64,000 nucleotides of DNA, taken from Bacteroidota bacterium. GTDB taxonomy: Bacteria > Bacteroidota > Bacteroidia > Chitinophagales > BACL12. This document shows, piece after piece, positions 40,301 through 48,940 of this stretch. Each line of letters opens with the position of its first letter. The stretch's first letter is position 1. The notes beneath the pieces were generated by a model. It was given only the letters and a program-made list of their open reading frames with translations, was not told the DNA's origin and searched no databases. The translations under genes and the position numbers were made by a program. Location of the stretch: contig JADJJZ010000021.1 of assembly GCA_016706255.1 (NCBI GenBank), forward strand, positions 21,627 through 85,626. The letters run 5' to 3'.

Positions 40301-40667
40301 TTTTCACAACGTCATCGCCGTATTGAAAAAATTCGTAACCATTAAATTTTGTTACACCATTATTTTTTGTGCCGATCCAGATATTGCCTTTTGTATCTTC
40401 AAACAAACAATTAATGGTATTATCCCCAATACCGTCGCGTTTGTTATAATTAACAAATGTTTTTCCATCGAAACGGGAAATACCACCATCTTCAGTGCCA
40501 ATCCAGATATAACCTCTGTTATCCTGCAATAAACAGGTAACGGAAATTCCGGCCAGTCCGTCGTCGATGCTGTAATTTTTTAAATGATATTGTTGTGCAG
40601 AAAGAAAATTGTTGCAGCACAATAAATAAAAGAGTGCGAAAAATAGAAACTTGCTTTTGCGCTGCAT
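37299..40667 (-). CDS. Hybrid two-component sensor kinase with propeller sensor
   Basis: 1122 residues. Signal peptide, then a large periplasmic double beta-propeller of Reg_prop repeats (for example GYIWIGTEDGGISRFDG and GNIWFGSPDAGLCSY), a Y_Y_Y domain (about 600-690), one membrane helix (LLFQITAGVLGLGLIILI), HisKA with His in NMSHEIRTPMNAI (about 755), HATPase with DTGVGIAQDKL and GTGLGLSISKRL, and a receiver with Asp in VLMDVQMPVMDG. Unlike the classic Bacteroides hybrid regulators (HTCS) it has no AraC output, so output must pass through the Hpt encoded downstream. First gene of the operon. The ligand is unknown; polysaccharide products are typical for the sensor type. Confidence 0.85.
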   Translation of the reverse strand: MQRKSKFLFFALFYLLCCNNFLSAQQYHLKNYSIDDGLAGISVTCLLQDNRGYIWIGTEDGGISRFDGKTFVNYNKRDGIGDNTINCLFEDTKGNIWIGTKNNGVTKFNGYEFFQYGDDVVKNIEKIYSDSSGNILVYSFPNLYKISGDSIIPASDNSTNTGLINFFRAGGPKAIKSFIDKQGNKWIATHTGIYTISKPFVDLENSSDYKVQFILNPEQPEEPATSIMQDREGNIWIGTAFSGLYLFYDGAFSNFNNIPALRNNYITAISATPEALLIGTASGLKYVVVDTVTKQYYEKPLNVNGFISTSRINCIYKNANGNWYAADENNNIIYFDGRYAVTTMTALEPNTQITSISEDAAGNLWVATNGEGIYIGKNITWQHLTASDSLSSDNITYLFTDKQGLLWIATADAGVMTYDGRKFNRYTYFDNGLISNHITSINEDQHGNIWFGSPDAGLCSYNGEGFSFYTDNDVLSSNNINSLAFDATDGLWVGLNDGLDYLKFNADSTITTKHFDAFDGFLGIKNTNNTILVDPVGHVWLGTVDGLFRYNPEEDIITQTKPLIELRNIRLFFETTDWGPYSDTTAGWYNLPVNLKLPYDQNHITFDFSAIFFSVHEKITYQVYLDGFEDDWKDIGNSTSMTYSNLKPGTYTFSVKAKNADGIWSDAVTYSFTIKKPFWATLLFQITAGVLGLGLIILINILRNRRLRKRANLLEATVTQRTAELEQQKIKAETAAIRAENSEKAKEEFLANMSHEIRTPMNAIMGMTRLLLEKEPKETQKRYLNAIRQSSDNLLVIINDILDLSKIQAGKMELEKIPFHFRNLLNNLGDIMKFKSDEKNIGFEVIIDEHIPEYVIVDQVRLNQILINLTGNAIKFTETGKVVVRCDLQKTENNIATIAFHVEDTGVGIAQDKLDSIFDSFSQADVATTRKFGGTGLGLSISKRLTELSGGILSVESTLGKGSVFTATIPFEVSEAAVSKDAENDNLAGDTTLPIHILLVEDNMFNQMVATDSIESMFPNVTIDIAENGKIAVDKITVGDYHVVLMDVQMPVMDGYEAARTIRKLENKKKNSIAIVAMTASVIKSEVDKCYESGMDDFIAKPFEPKELRNKILKYATPQQLN

Positions 40668-40684
40668 TGTTGAATTAAAAATGG

Positions 40685-41443
40685 TTATCCGGCTTTAATG
40701 GTAAAGTTAACCGTTACATCATGTTCGGGCACATAACCCTTTTCACGATAGGTGACTTCACCCTGATTATTGATGCTTACAAAAGTAGTTAACCGCGTTC
40801 CATAATTGTTTGAAGTTATAAACATTGCGGAGAGTCGTTTCTCGAGTTCCAAAGGCACACCTGTTTCCGGTAATTCTTCCTCGGGGGCGGTATCGGTGTT
40901 GTTTAATATTTCGATAAAAGGAGTGGGGTTCAGGGGCTCGCTGAGCTGTTGTTTAAATGCAGCCTTACTGTTGACCACTTTCGGCCATGGCGTGTCAAGC
41001 AGGGCATTGCTGAGGCCATAAATGCCCGGATAGAGTTGCCGAACCTGGTCGGTCACGTTGGAATAGTAGAATAATGCGCTTACATCGCCATAAATGAGGT
41101 TAAATCCGTTGTAAAGTCGGCCCTGAGTTTTCAAGAGTTGATGCATTTCGTCGGTATGCAGTTTTCCTTTCAAAAAATTGCTCACCAAATGGCCTCTTGA
41201 GGGTGCATTGGTGTTGATATTATTTAAATCGCGGTAGTTGGTGAGCGCGGCAAATTGTCCGGTTTTGTTAATGCCCATCCATGTGCCACCTTCCTGTAAA
41301 TCTTTGCCTGCCAAAATTTCCGGAAATTCATCTTCCCACCACTGCAACTTGCGCGTCGCCCGATTATAAAATTCATCCCTATTTCCAACCAAAATAAACG
41401 GGTAGGAGGCGTGATGCTGAAATGCGAAGTTGATTAGGCACAT
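40685..41443 (-). CDS. NRDE (TANGO2-like) family protein
   Basis: About 252 residues from the ATG at 41441-41443 (MCLINFAFQHH). The NRDE motif is clear: FILVGNRDEFYNRATRKLQWW. This is followed by GTWMGINKTGQFAALTNYRD and SRGHLVSNFLKG, and the C-terminus has NNYGTRLTTFVSIN. The Cys at position 2 is typical of Ntn-hydrolase-like members. TANGO2 relatives are linked to haem or lipid handling, with no settled reaction. An ATG 26 codons upstream adds residues that do not match the family, so it is rejected as the start. Confidence 0.8.
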   Translation of the reverse strand: MCLINFAFQHHASYPFILVGNRDEFYNRATRKLQWWEDEFPEILAGKDLQEGGTWMGINKTGQFAALTNYRDLNNINTNAPSRGHLVSNFLKGKLHTDEMHQLLKTQGRLYNGFNLIYGDVSALFYYSNVTDQVRQLYPGIYGLSNALLDTPWPKVVNSKAAFKQQLSEPLNPTPFIEILNNTDTAPEEELPETGVPLELEKRLSAMFITSNNYGTRLTTFVSINNQGEVTYREKGYVPEHDVTVNFTIKAG

Positions 41444-42249
41444 GAATGTAAATGTAGGTGTATTCTTGGTAAATGTATTTTTTAACCACAAAGTGCACAA
41501 AGAAACCCACGCAAAGGGCACGGAGAATTTTGTCTAAAAATTAAATTATGAATATAAATTTTCATTTTAAAGAATAATTAAAATATTACTCACTTTGTGG
41601 TCTCTGCGGGCTGTTTCCTTTGGGTTTTCTCTGTGGTTTCGGCTGTTTAATTGGTGCGTTATACGGCTGTTCAATTAGCACATCAGCACATTAATTTTTT
41701 TTAACCACGAGTTCACAAAGAAAATACACGCAAAGGGCACGGAGAATTTTGTCTAAAAATTAAATTATGAATATAAATTTTCATTTTAAAGGTTTAGATG
41801 TTAATTATGACCAAAACCACAAAGGCTCAAAGGCCGCTAAGAAACGCTAAGGTTAAATATTATATTCTTCGTGTTGCTTTGCGGCCTTTGAGTCTTCGCG
41901 GTTTCGGCTGTTTAATAATTACATTATACATTACATCACATTGGGCAGACACATGGGTCTGCCCCTACGTAAGCTCCGAATGAAAATTTTGGTAATAATT
42001 TGTAGTTCTATTTTCAATCCGTCTTGGGCTAATATTGATTAGCCCCAACAGGAGCTCCGAATGAACAGGTTACTCAAAATCGGCTGTTCCATTGGTACAT
42101 TGGTACATGGGTACATTCGCACATTATTCGTTACAGCACCATGGGCAGACACATGGGTCAGCCCCTACGTAAGCTCCGAATGAAATTCTAACTCAAAACC
42201 GGCTGTTCCATTGGTACATCGGTACATTGGTACATTCGCACATTTGTAA
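41444..42249. repeat. Repeat region with GTAGGGG-head hairpins (inverted orientation)
   Basis: No gene. A block of about 130 bp (CACTTTGTGGTCTCTGCGGG around 41590, TTCTCTGTGGTTTCGGCTG following) is the reverse complement of blocks at 62.58 and 63.44 kb. Hairpins: 41943-41964 (GGGCAGAC/GTCTGCCC), 42026-42045 (GGGCTAAT/ATTAGCCC) and 42143-42164 (GGGCAGAC/GTCAGCCC, one mismatch). A longer inverted repeat (GCTCAAAGGCCGC and GCGGCCTTTGAG) lies at 41820-41925. Short runs of GGTACATTGGTACATT vary between copies. Confidence 0.65.
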
Positions 42250-43157
42250 TTACTGAAACGCAATTTCCCCGCTTTGCTCATCATGCTGATGTATGCGACT
42301 AATCGCTTTTTCAGCACGTTTCTGCGCAATCGATTTTTTTAATCGAAACCATTTCTTGCCAAACAGGAAGCGAAACACGTCATCAATTTTACGTTGCAAA
42401 ACAATATTATAAGCACCACGTAATTTTAATGCCAGGGTTGGCGGAGCAGTGCGAACACTTAATCCGTAGCCACCTTCCAAATATTCAATATGATGCCAGT
42501 AGCCCGAAGGCATAAATAGCGTATCACCAAATTCCAGCACACCCGTATATCCTTTTGCATATTTTAATGCCGGATATGTTTTATAATCCGGTTTATCAAT
42601 ATCAACGGTTGTGTGTACGTTAAATGGCAATTTATATAATAAATCCGATTGATCGGGCGCAAATAATACCACCCGTTTTTTACCTTCAAACTGCGTTAAA
42701 AACACATTACTCATATCAATATCCTGATGCATTCTGGTTACAGAATTTTTCGGACCAAAAAACATAAATGGTAATTTGATATAACTTTTTGCAATGGTAG
42801 GATAATCAAAATCTTTTTTTAATTCCGGTTTGTATTTAAAAATCGGAAATAAAAATAATCGTAAATCGGTTGGTTCTGTTTCAATCAGTTTTAAATACTC
42901 ACTGAAACGCATTTTAGTAGTTGGCTCAGAAAGCGTTTTGCTTGGGTCGGCTTTGGTACTGCTGTATAATCCCACTTCAATATCGCCCATCGATTTTTTA
43001 AAAAAATCGTAATTCCATTTTGGTAAGCGGGATACTGCTTCCACAAACCTCTAAGAATAACCGGCTTTTGTGGTTTTAAGTAATTTTGTTCAAATTCCTC
43101 TTTTGAAATCGATTGTCCGTCAATTATCGGAATAGATTTCGAAACATCAATTGCCAT
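42250..43157 (-). CDS. Cupin-8/JmjC-like protein (frame break)
   Basis: About 300 residues when joined. N-terminus: MAIDVSKSIPIIDGQSISKE, then PQKPVILRGLWKQYPA, the standard start of cupin-like Fe(II)/2-oxoglutarate oxygenases. The metal triad fits HxD in TRMHQDIDMSNV and the distal His in PSGYWHHIEYL. The frame changes near 43035 (CCTCTAAGAATAACC context), between the QYPA and SRLPKWNYDFF segments. Likely a hydroxylase acting on protein or a small molecule; the substrate is unknown. The C-terminal 60 residues are basic and helical (RLKKSIAQKRAEKAISRI). Confidence 0.7.
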
Positions 43158-43265
43158 AATTTCAGGTTTTTATATGTAAAATTAATTAATGAAAATAATC
43201 TGGGTTCTATTTAAATATTAACTAAATAATAAATATAAAATCGTGCCGAAATATTTTAAAATGTC

Positions 43266-45215
43266 TTAAATACTTATAATTTCAATCTCTGTTCTTCTGT
43301 TATTTGCTCTGCCAATTTCTGTTGTATTAGCATCAATCGGTTTTGTTTCACCATAGCCCTGATAAGTGATTCTGCTTGCATCTATGCCTTTCGACACCAA
43401 ATAATTTTTCACACTTACCGACCTGTTTTGCGATAATTTTAAATTATCTGCATCAGCACCAACATTATCCGTATGTCCATTTACTTTAATTTTCATATTC
43501 GGGTTTTTCTGCATTAAATCCACAACTTTGTTTAATTCAGGTTCCGAAATGGGTAATATTTCAGCAGACGCAGTCTCGAAGAAAATATTTTTTAATGTTA
43601 ATATTTCTCCGGGGTTTACAGGTTGTAAAGCCACTTTAATGGTAAAAGGTTCATCCGGCATCACATTTACCAAAGAAAAGTTTTCCGAATGAAATAAATA
43701 TCCTTCCCGTTGCACAAATAATCCGTAGTCGTTACCACTTGGTAATACAATTAAAAATGCACCGGTTTTTGAGTCGGAGGTAGACTGTGCAATGATTTCA
43801 CCGGTTTCGATATTCATTAACTGCACATTAGCTTTTAATGGTAATTTGGTTTTTGCATCGGTAACGATCGCATTCACCCAGGTAACCTGTTCAGCCTGCA
43901 CCGCTAAGGGCAATTCAAACGAATAAATATCTAAATCGCCAATTTCCTTATCTCTGTCGCTCGAAAAATATGCCGTTGTTCCATTTGCCGATACCGACAA
44001 ACTGATTTCCCTGTTTTTCGTATTTATCGGATAACCCAAATTCACCGGTTTCGACCAGTTGCCCTGCGCATCACGTGTCGAGAAAAATAAATCCGCAGAA
44101 CCCATACCCGGATGCCCTTCACTCGAAAAATATAATGTTTTTCCATCAGGGTGAATAAACGGACATTGCTCCAAATAAGGGGTATTAATTACATTCCCCA
44201 AATTTTCAGGCTCCATCCAATAACCATCATCACCCATTTTTGCATGCCAAATATCATATCCGCCAATTCCACCCGGACGAGCAGTGCTAAAAAATAATTC
44301 TCTGCCGTCAGCAGTCACCGATGGTTGCGATTCCCAATCGGCAGTATTAATTATCGTCCCGCAATTTTCAGGATTCGTCCACACATTGCCTATTTTAAAC
44401 GAATAATATAAATCGCAACTGCCATAACCATTTTCTATATCATCGCATGAAGTATAAAATAAAAATCGGCCATCCGCAGAAATACTTTGTGCGCCCTGAT
44501 TCAATTTCGTGTTAATTGGTGCACCCATATTTTGTGCGACACTCCAGGCACCATTTTCAAAAAAAGAAATGAAGAACTCTTCATTATCAATTTTACGGAT
44601 ATCACCCACACCTAATGATACAACATCATCAATTTTGCGCGTCATCACCAGCATTTTTCCATCCACGCTCAGCGACGGAAAATATTCAGGAAACTCCGAA
44701 TTTACTTCAGGCCCCATATTAACCGGATTAAAATTCACCGGATTTTTAATTGCCTCTTTCGCAAACTCATAATTTTTCCGTTGTTTAATTGCTTTCGTGC
44801 GCAAATCACCTTTTACATCCGGATTTTGCAGAAAAATCGTGATATGCTCCAGCGCCTCTTCATACATGCCAATATTTCCTTCAACTTCAGCCAATTTATT
44901 ATATAAAATTACATCGCGCTCAGGGTCTAATTCCAGCGTTTTCATGTAGGCTTCCACCGCCAGTGAATCGCTTTTCATTTGGGAATACGTATCTCCTAAA
45001 TATTGCCACGCAGTCACAAACTCCGGCTCCTCTTTAATCGCATTTTGGAAACTAATAACAGCCTTATCAAAATATTTGGCCATTGCGCGTTGCACACCCT
45101 CATCCAGGTACTTCATCGCCTTGTTCGATGCATTCGCTTCTGTTACAGGTTGGGCTATTGCAGCCATGCTCATCATCAGCAATAGGGCAATAATCGGGAA
45201 TTTCATCATGTTCAT
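43266..45215 (-). CDS. PorE-like OmpA-family protein (TPR, propeller, CRD, OmpA)
   Basis: About 650 residues with the four-part layout of PorE of the type IX secretion system: TPRs (about 25-135), a WD40/PD40 beta-propeller (about 150-430; repeats such as SADGRFLFYTS, TADGRELFFSTARPGG, HPDGKTLYFSSEG), a carboxypeptidase-regulatory-like fold (about 440-520) and an OmpA peptidoglycan-binding domain (KIKVNGHTDNVGAD, NRSVSVKNYL, NNRRTEIEI). The start is the ATG at 45213-45215, giving MNMMKFPIIALLLMMSMAAIAQ. PorE is a lipoprotein, whereas this signal peptide has no Cys, so it may be a paralogue. The window holds no other T9SS core gene. Confidence 0.7.
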   Translation of the reverse strand: MNMMKFPIIALLLMMSMAAIAQPVTEANASNKAMKYLDEGVQRAMAKYFDKAVISFQNAIKEEPEFVTAWQYLGDTYSQMKSDSLAVEAYMKTLELDPERDVILYNKLAEVEGNIGMYEEALEHITIFLQNPDVKGDLRTKAIKQRKNYEFAKEAIKNPVNFNPVNMGPEVNSEFPEYFPSLSVDGKMLVMTRKIDDVVSLGVGDIRKIDNEEFFISFFENGAWSVAQNMGAPINTKLNQGAQSISADGRFLFYTSCDDIENGYGSCDLYYSFKIGNVWTNPENCGTIINTADWESQPSVTADGRELFFSTARPGGIGGYDIWHAKMGDDGYWMEPENLGNVINTPYLEQCPFIHPDGKTLYFSSEGHPGMGSADLFFSTRDAQGNWSKPVNLGYPINTKNREISLSVSANGTTAYFSSDRDKEIGDLDIYSFELPLAVQAEQVTWVNAIVTDAKTKLPLKANVQLMNIETGEIIAQSTSDSKTGAFLIVLPSGNDYGLFVQREGYLFHSENFSLVNVMPDEPFTIKVALQPVNPGEILTLKNIFFETASAEILPISEPELNKVVDLMQKNPNMKIKVNGHTDNVGADADNLKLSQNRSVSVKNYLVSKGIDASRITYQGYGETKPIDANTTEIGRANNRRTEIEIISI

Positions 45216-45296
45216 AATAACGTAAAGATGTAGGTTAATTGTATAACCACAAAAATCGTTCACAAATTCGAACCCGACAAACACGTTAATCAACAA

Positions 45297-45665
45297 CCAA
45301 TATCATGTTGTTTTAAAAATAAAATTCTATTTTTTTGGAGCAATTACATCCCCCACGCCAATCAAAATCGTTGCCGGCTTTTCGTTGCAACAAACCGCAA
45401 TTAAATTTATGCTCAAAACCGGCTGTTAATCAGCACATCAGCACATTATTACATTAGCACATTAATCAGCGGTTTGTTTACACTACAATCCGGGCTAGAA
45501 CACATTTCGTGGTATCTATTTCATCTAAAAATATGTAACCCCTAAAGGGGTATGGGGCGGAGCATAAATAGAATTTGGAGGGAGGGGAAGTTAATTTGGT
45601 ATAGGAGGACATTTATAGCGGAAATCCGTTATACGTAAAATGTGGTTTTTGGTTGCATTTTAAAT
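45297..45665. other. Intergenic region between the PorE-like gene and secDF
   Basis: No gene. It holds a copy of the GCTCAAAACCGGCTGTT / CAGCACATCAGCACATT repeat text near 45410-45470, shared with 41.6-42.2 kb and 61.9-63.4 kb, and a CCCCTAAAGGGG palindrome at about 45540. Confidence 0.5.
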
Positions 45666-45700
45666 AAAAAACCCCCTGTTAATTGTAACAGAGGGTTTTT
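45666..45700 (-). terminator. secDF terminator
   Basis: CCCCCTGTTA / TAACAGAGGG hairpin with a 4-nt loop and flanking A and T runs, 20 bp past the secDF stop. Confidence 0.8.
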
Positions 45701-45720
45701 GTATTATTTTTTTTGAATTG

Positions 45721-48710
45721 TTATTTCATTACGTCTTCTGCTGCTTTGTTGTGATCATCTTTTTTATACATATCTACTGCAATTGCCGAAGCGATGAATA
45801 CAGATGAATAGGTACCAAAACCAATACCAACAAATAATGCGAAGGCAAATCCCTGAATGTTTTCGTTACCGAATATTAATAACACAACAATCGAGAGCAG
45901 GGTAGTACCTGATGTAATCATGGTTCTGCTCAGCGTGTCGTTAATGGCTTTATTAAATATTTCAGGAACGGTTCCTGCTTTGCTTTCGCGCAGGTATTCA
46001 CGAATACGGTCAAATACAACCACGGTATCGTTAATCGAATAACCAATCACCGTTAATATGGCCGCAATAAATGTTTCGTTTATTTCGAGCGAAAACGGCA
46101 TCACGTTTTTCAGAATGGAGAATAAGGCGAGCACCATGAATGCATCGTGAATTAACGATGCCAAAGCACCCAAACCAAACTGCCATCTGCGGAAACGTAA
46201 AACGATATAAATAAAGATACCGAGCAACGCTAAACCAATTGCCTGTAAAGCTGATCGCTGAATGTCATCAGCAATGGTAGGCTCAACCTTCATCTGACTT
46301 TCTTTGAACGTAGAATCCCAGGTTTTAAAGTCAACACCACTGTATAATGGTGCTAATTCTTTAAATAAAGCCTGCGCAACCAGCGAATCTGCGCCTGGTT
46401 CAGGATTATCAATCATGTAACCGGTTGTAATTTTTAATTTATCGGAACTACTGAATGTTTTAACCTGAACACCCGGATCAAAATCCGATAATTCATTACG
46501 TACTTTATCAGCATCAATTGCCTGTTCAAAACGAACGGTATATGTTCTTCCACCTTTAAAATCTACACCGAAATTAAATCCTGATGTAAACATTACCACT
46601 AAACCAATAACAGTTAATACACCTGAAAAAATGTATCCTTTGCGACGGTTACCGATAAAGTTGAAACGAACATTTTTAAATGCGTTTTTAGTAAAGTTGG
46701 TATAATATTTAACCGGTTTGTCTTTTCTCACCATTCTGTCGATAATTAAACGGCTGATGAAAATTGAACAAAACATCGATGAAATAATACCAATCATCAA
46801 CACAACTGCGAAACCTTTAACCGGACCTGTTCCGAAGTTCGCAAGAATGATAGCGATAATCAGCGTTGTTAAGTTACCGTCAATAATCGCAGAGTAGGAA
46901 CCCTGATAACCATCGGCAACGGCCTTAATCATACTTTTTCCTTTGGCAAGCTCTTCACGGATACGTTCGTAAATAATTACGTTGGCATCCACCGCCATAC
47001 CCATGGTTAAAACCAAACCGGCAATACCGGGAAGGGTTAACGTTGCACCAATCGAGGCTAACACCCCGAAAATGATGAATAAGTTGGCAAATAAGGCAAT
47101 ATCAGAAATTAAACCTGCTGTTGAATAATAAAACGCCATGAAAACGATAACCAACAATAAACCGGCAATCATCGAAATTAAACCGATACGAATTGATTCG
47201 GCACCTAATGATGGCCCTACGTTTTCTTCCTGCACAATACGTGATGGAACAGGTAATTTACCAACTTCAAGAATGTTTGCAAGGTCAATAGATTCTTCAG
47301 TTGTAAAATTTCCTGAAATCGATGAACGTCCGCTTGGGATTGGTTCGTTTACGCGAGGTGCTGAGTATACTTTGTTATCCATGAAATGGCAACAAAACGT
47401 CCAACGTTATCGGTAGTAATTTTTTTCCAGTCACGCATACCTTCCGATGTCATGGTCATGCTGATTTGTGGATTACCAACCTGATCGCGGTCAGGACTTG
47501 CACTTTTTACCGCAGAACCATCTAATAATGGGTCACCATTTTCGTTGGCTGCTTTTATCGCATATAAATGATAATTTTTTGTTTCTTCAACCGGTTTTGA
47601 ACTCAACATAAATATTACATCACCCGGGAACAGGCTTTTCACCTCTTCCATACGCAGGTAACGCATTAATTTGAAGGTATCTGTAACCGCAACCATACCA
47701 ATAGCAGCCGGGTCGCTCGGTTGTAATAAAATGCTTGAAATTGGTCCACTAACTGATTCTTCAGGTGTTTCTTCAGTCAAAGTATCATTTTCAACCATTA
47801 AAGTATCTTCAGTTGTTGCTGTTACTGTAGTATCGTTAGCAGCTGTTGCAGCAGTATCTCCTGGAATTGTAGCCGTAATATCAGCTTCACCATCTTCTAA
47901 CTCAGTAATAACATTATTAGCCTGATTTAAAGCACCACCTACCGATTGGTATTCATAAACATTCCAGAACTGTAAGTTAGCTGTAGATTGGAGGAGTTCT
48001 CTTGCGCGTATCGGATTGTCTACACCGGGTAATTCAACCATGATACGGCCTGTATTTTTCTGTAATGTAACGTATGGTTGAGTTACACCAAATTTGTCGA
48101 TACGTTCTTTTAATTTCGTATAAGTTGATTCAACACCTTCGTCAGCTTGTTTTTTTAACCACGATAACACTTCGTTGTTTGAAGAGTTTCTTGGAAGATC
48201 CTCAACGTTACTTTGGTTTGTAAACAACGCTGCAAGCTGAACGCCGGGGTTAGCTTGTTCGTAATTGGCTACAAAGTTTTCGATTAATTCACCATTACCT
48301 TTAATTTCATCTGCACGGGCTTTGTCGAGTGCTGCAGTAAACTTCGGACTTTTAGCGTCGTTACAAAGTTGTTTTAATAAGTCGTATTTAGATACTTCTA
48401 AAACCACGCTCATACCACCTTGTAAGTCGAGACCGAGGTTAATCGCTCTTTTCTTTACTTCATCGTAGTTGTATTTTGCAATTCCGAGGTTGTAAACGGT
48501 TTTGTCGGAATTAACAGAAAAATACTCGCTTTTTTTGTCTGCAACTGCTTCCTTGCGTGCTTCACCTGTCAATGACTGATCGATGCCTGAATTTGCGAAA
48601 TCCTCTGCTTTTTTTCCTTCACGGTTTGCAACCCATGTAAACGAAAGCTGATATAAACATACCAGAACCATTGCGGCCAAAAAAAACTTAATTAGACCTT
48701 TACCCTGCAT
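45721..48710 (-). CDS. secDF: Protein translocase SecDF fusion (frame break)
   Basis: About 1000 residues when joined, the usual size of the fused Bacteroidota SecDF. SecD part: N-terminal helix, LGLDLQGGMSVVLEV, VTQPYVTLQKNTGRIMVEL and the P1 domain. SecF part: NFGVDFKGGRTYTVRFEQ and INDTVVVFDRIREYLR. It uses the proton gradient to pull exported proteins across the inner membrane with SecYEG. The frame breaks at about 47390: VGRFVAIS against MDNKVYSAPRV. Reading the ATTTC there as ATTTTC gives AIFMDNKVYSAP, the conserved text, so a one-T deletion, probably technical, splits the gene into 47349-48710 and 45721-47382. Confidence 0.9.
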
Positions 48711-48889
48711 ATTAATGTTGTGTTGGTTATTGAAAAAATATAGTTATGCCTATTTTACAAGCGGCTGCAAATATAGGTGGAAGGATTGAAGTTTCGAAGA
48801 TTTCGACGTGTTTTTCGGGAATATCAGATACAAATGCACATAAAATCTTATTTTCTTGCCTGCTTCAACACTTTTTGTGGCATTAAAAC

Positions 48890-48923
48890 AAAAAATGCCA
48901 CCCAAAACCGGATGGCATTTTTT
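48890..48923 (-). terminator. Terminator after the T9SS cargo gene
   Basis: AAAAAATGCCA / TGGCATTTTTT hairpin, 18 bp beyond the stop at 48941; symmetrical, but the only gene ending here is on the minus strand. Confidence 0.75.
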
Positions 48924-48940
48924 GAAATTTATTTTTGACT

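Noticed and set aside
41798..41983. Plus-strand frame of 61 codons near 41.8 kb
   Set aside because: Lies entirely in an inverted repeat and a hairpin of the dispersed family.
43266..45215. Naming the OmpA-family gene porE outright
   Set aside because: The domain layout matches, but the signal peptide lacks the lipobox Cys and no other T9SS core gene is nearby.
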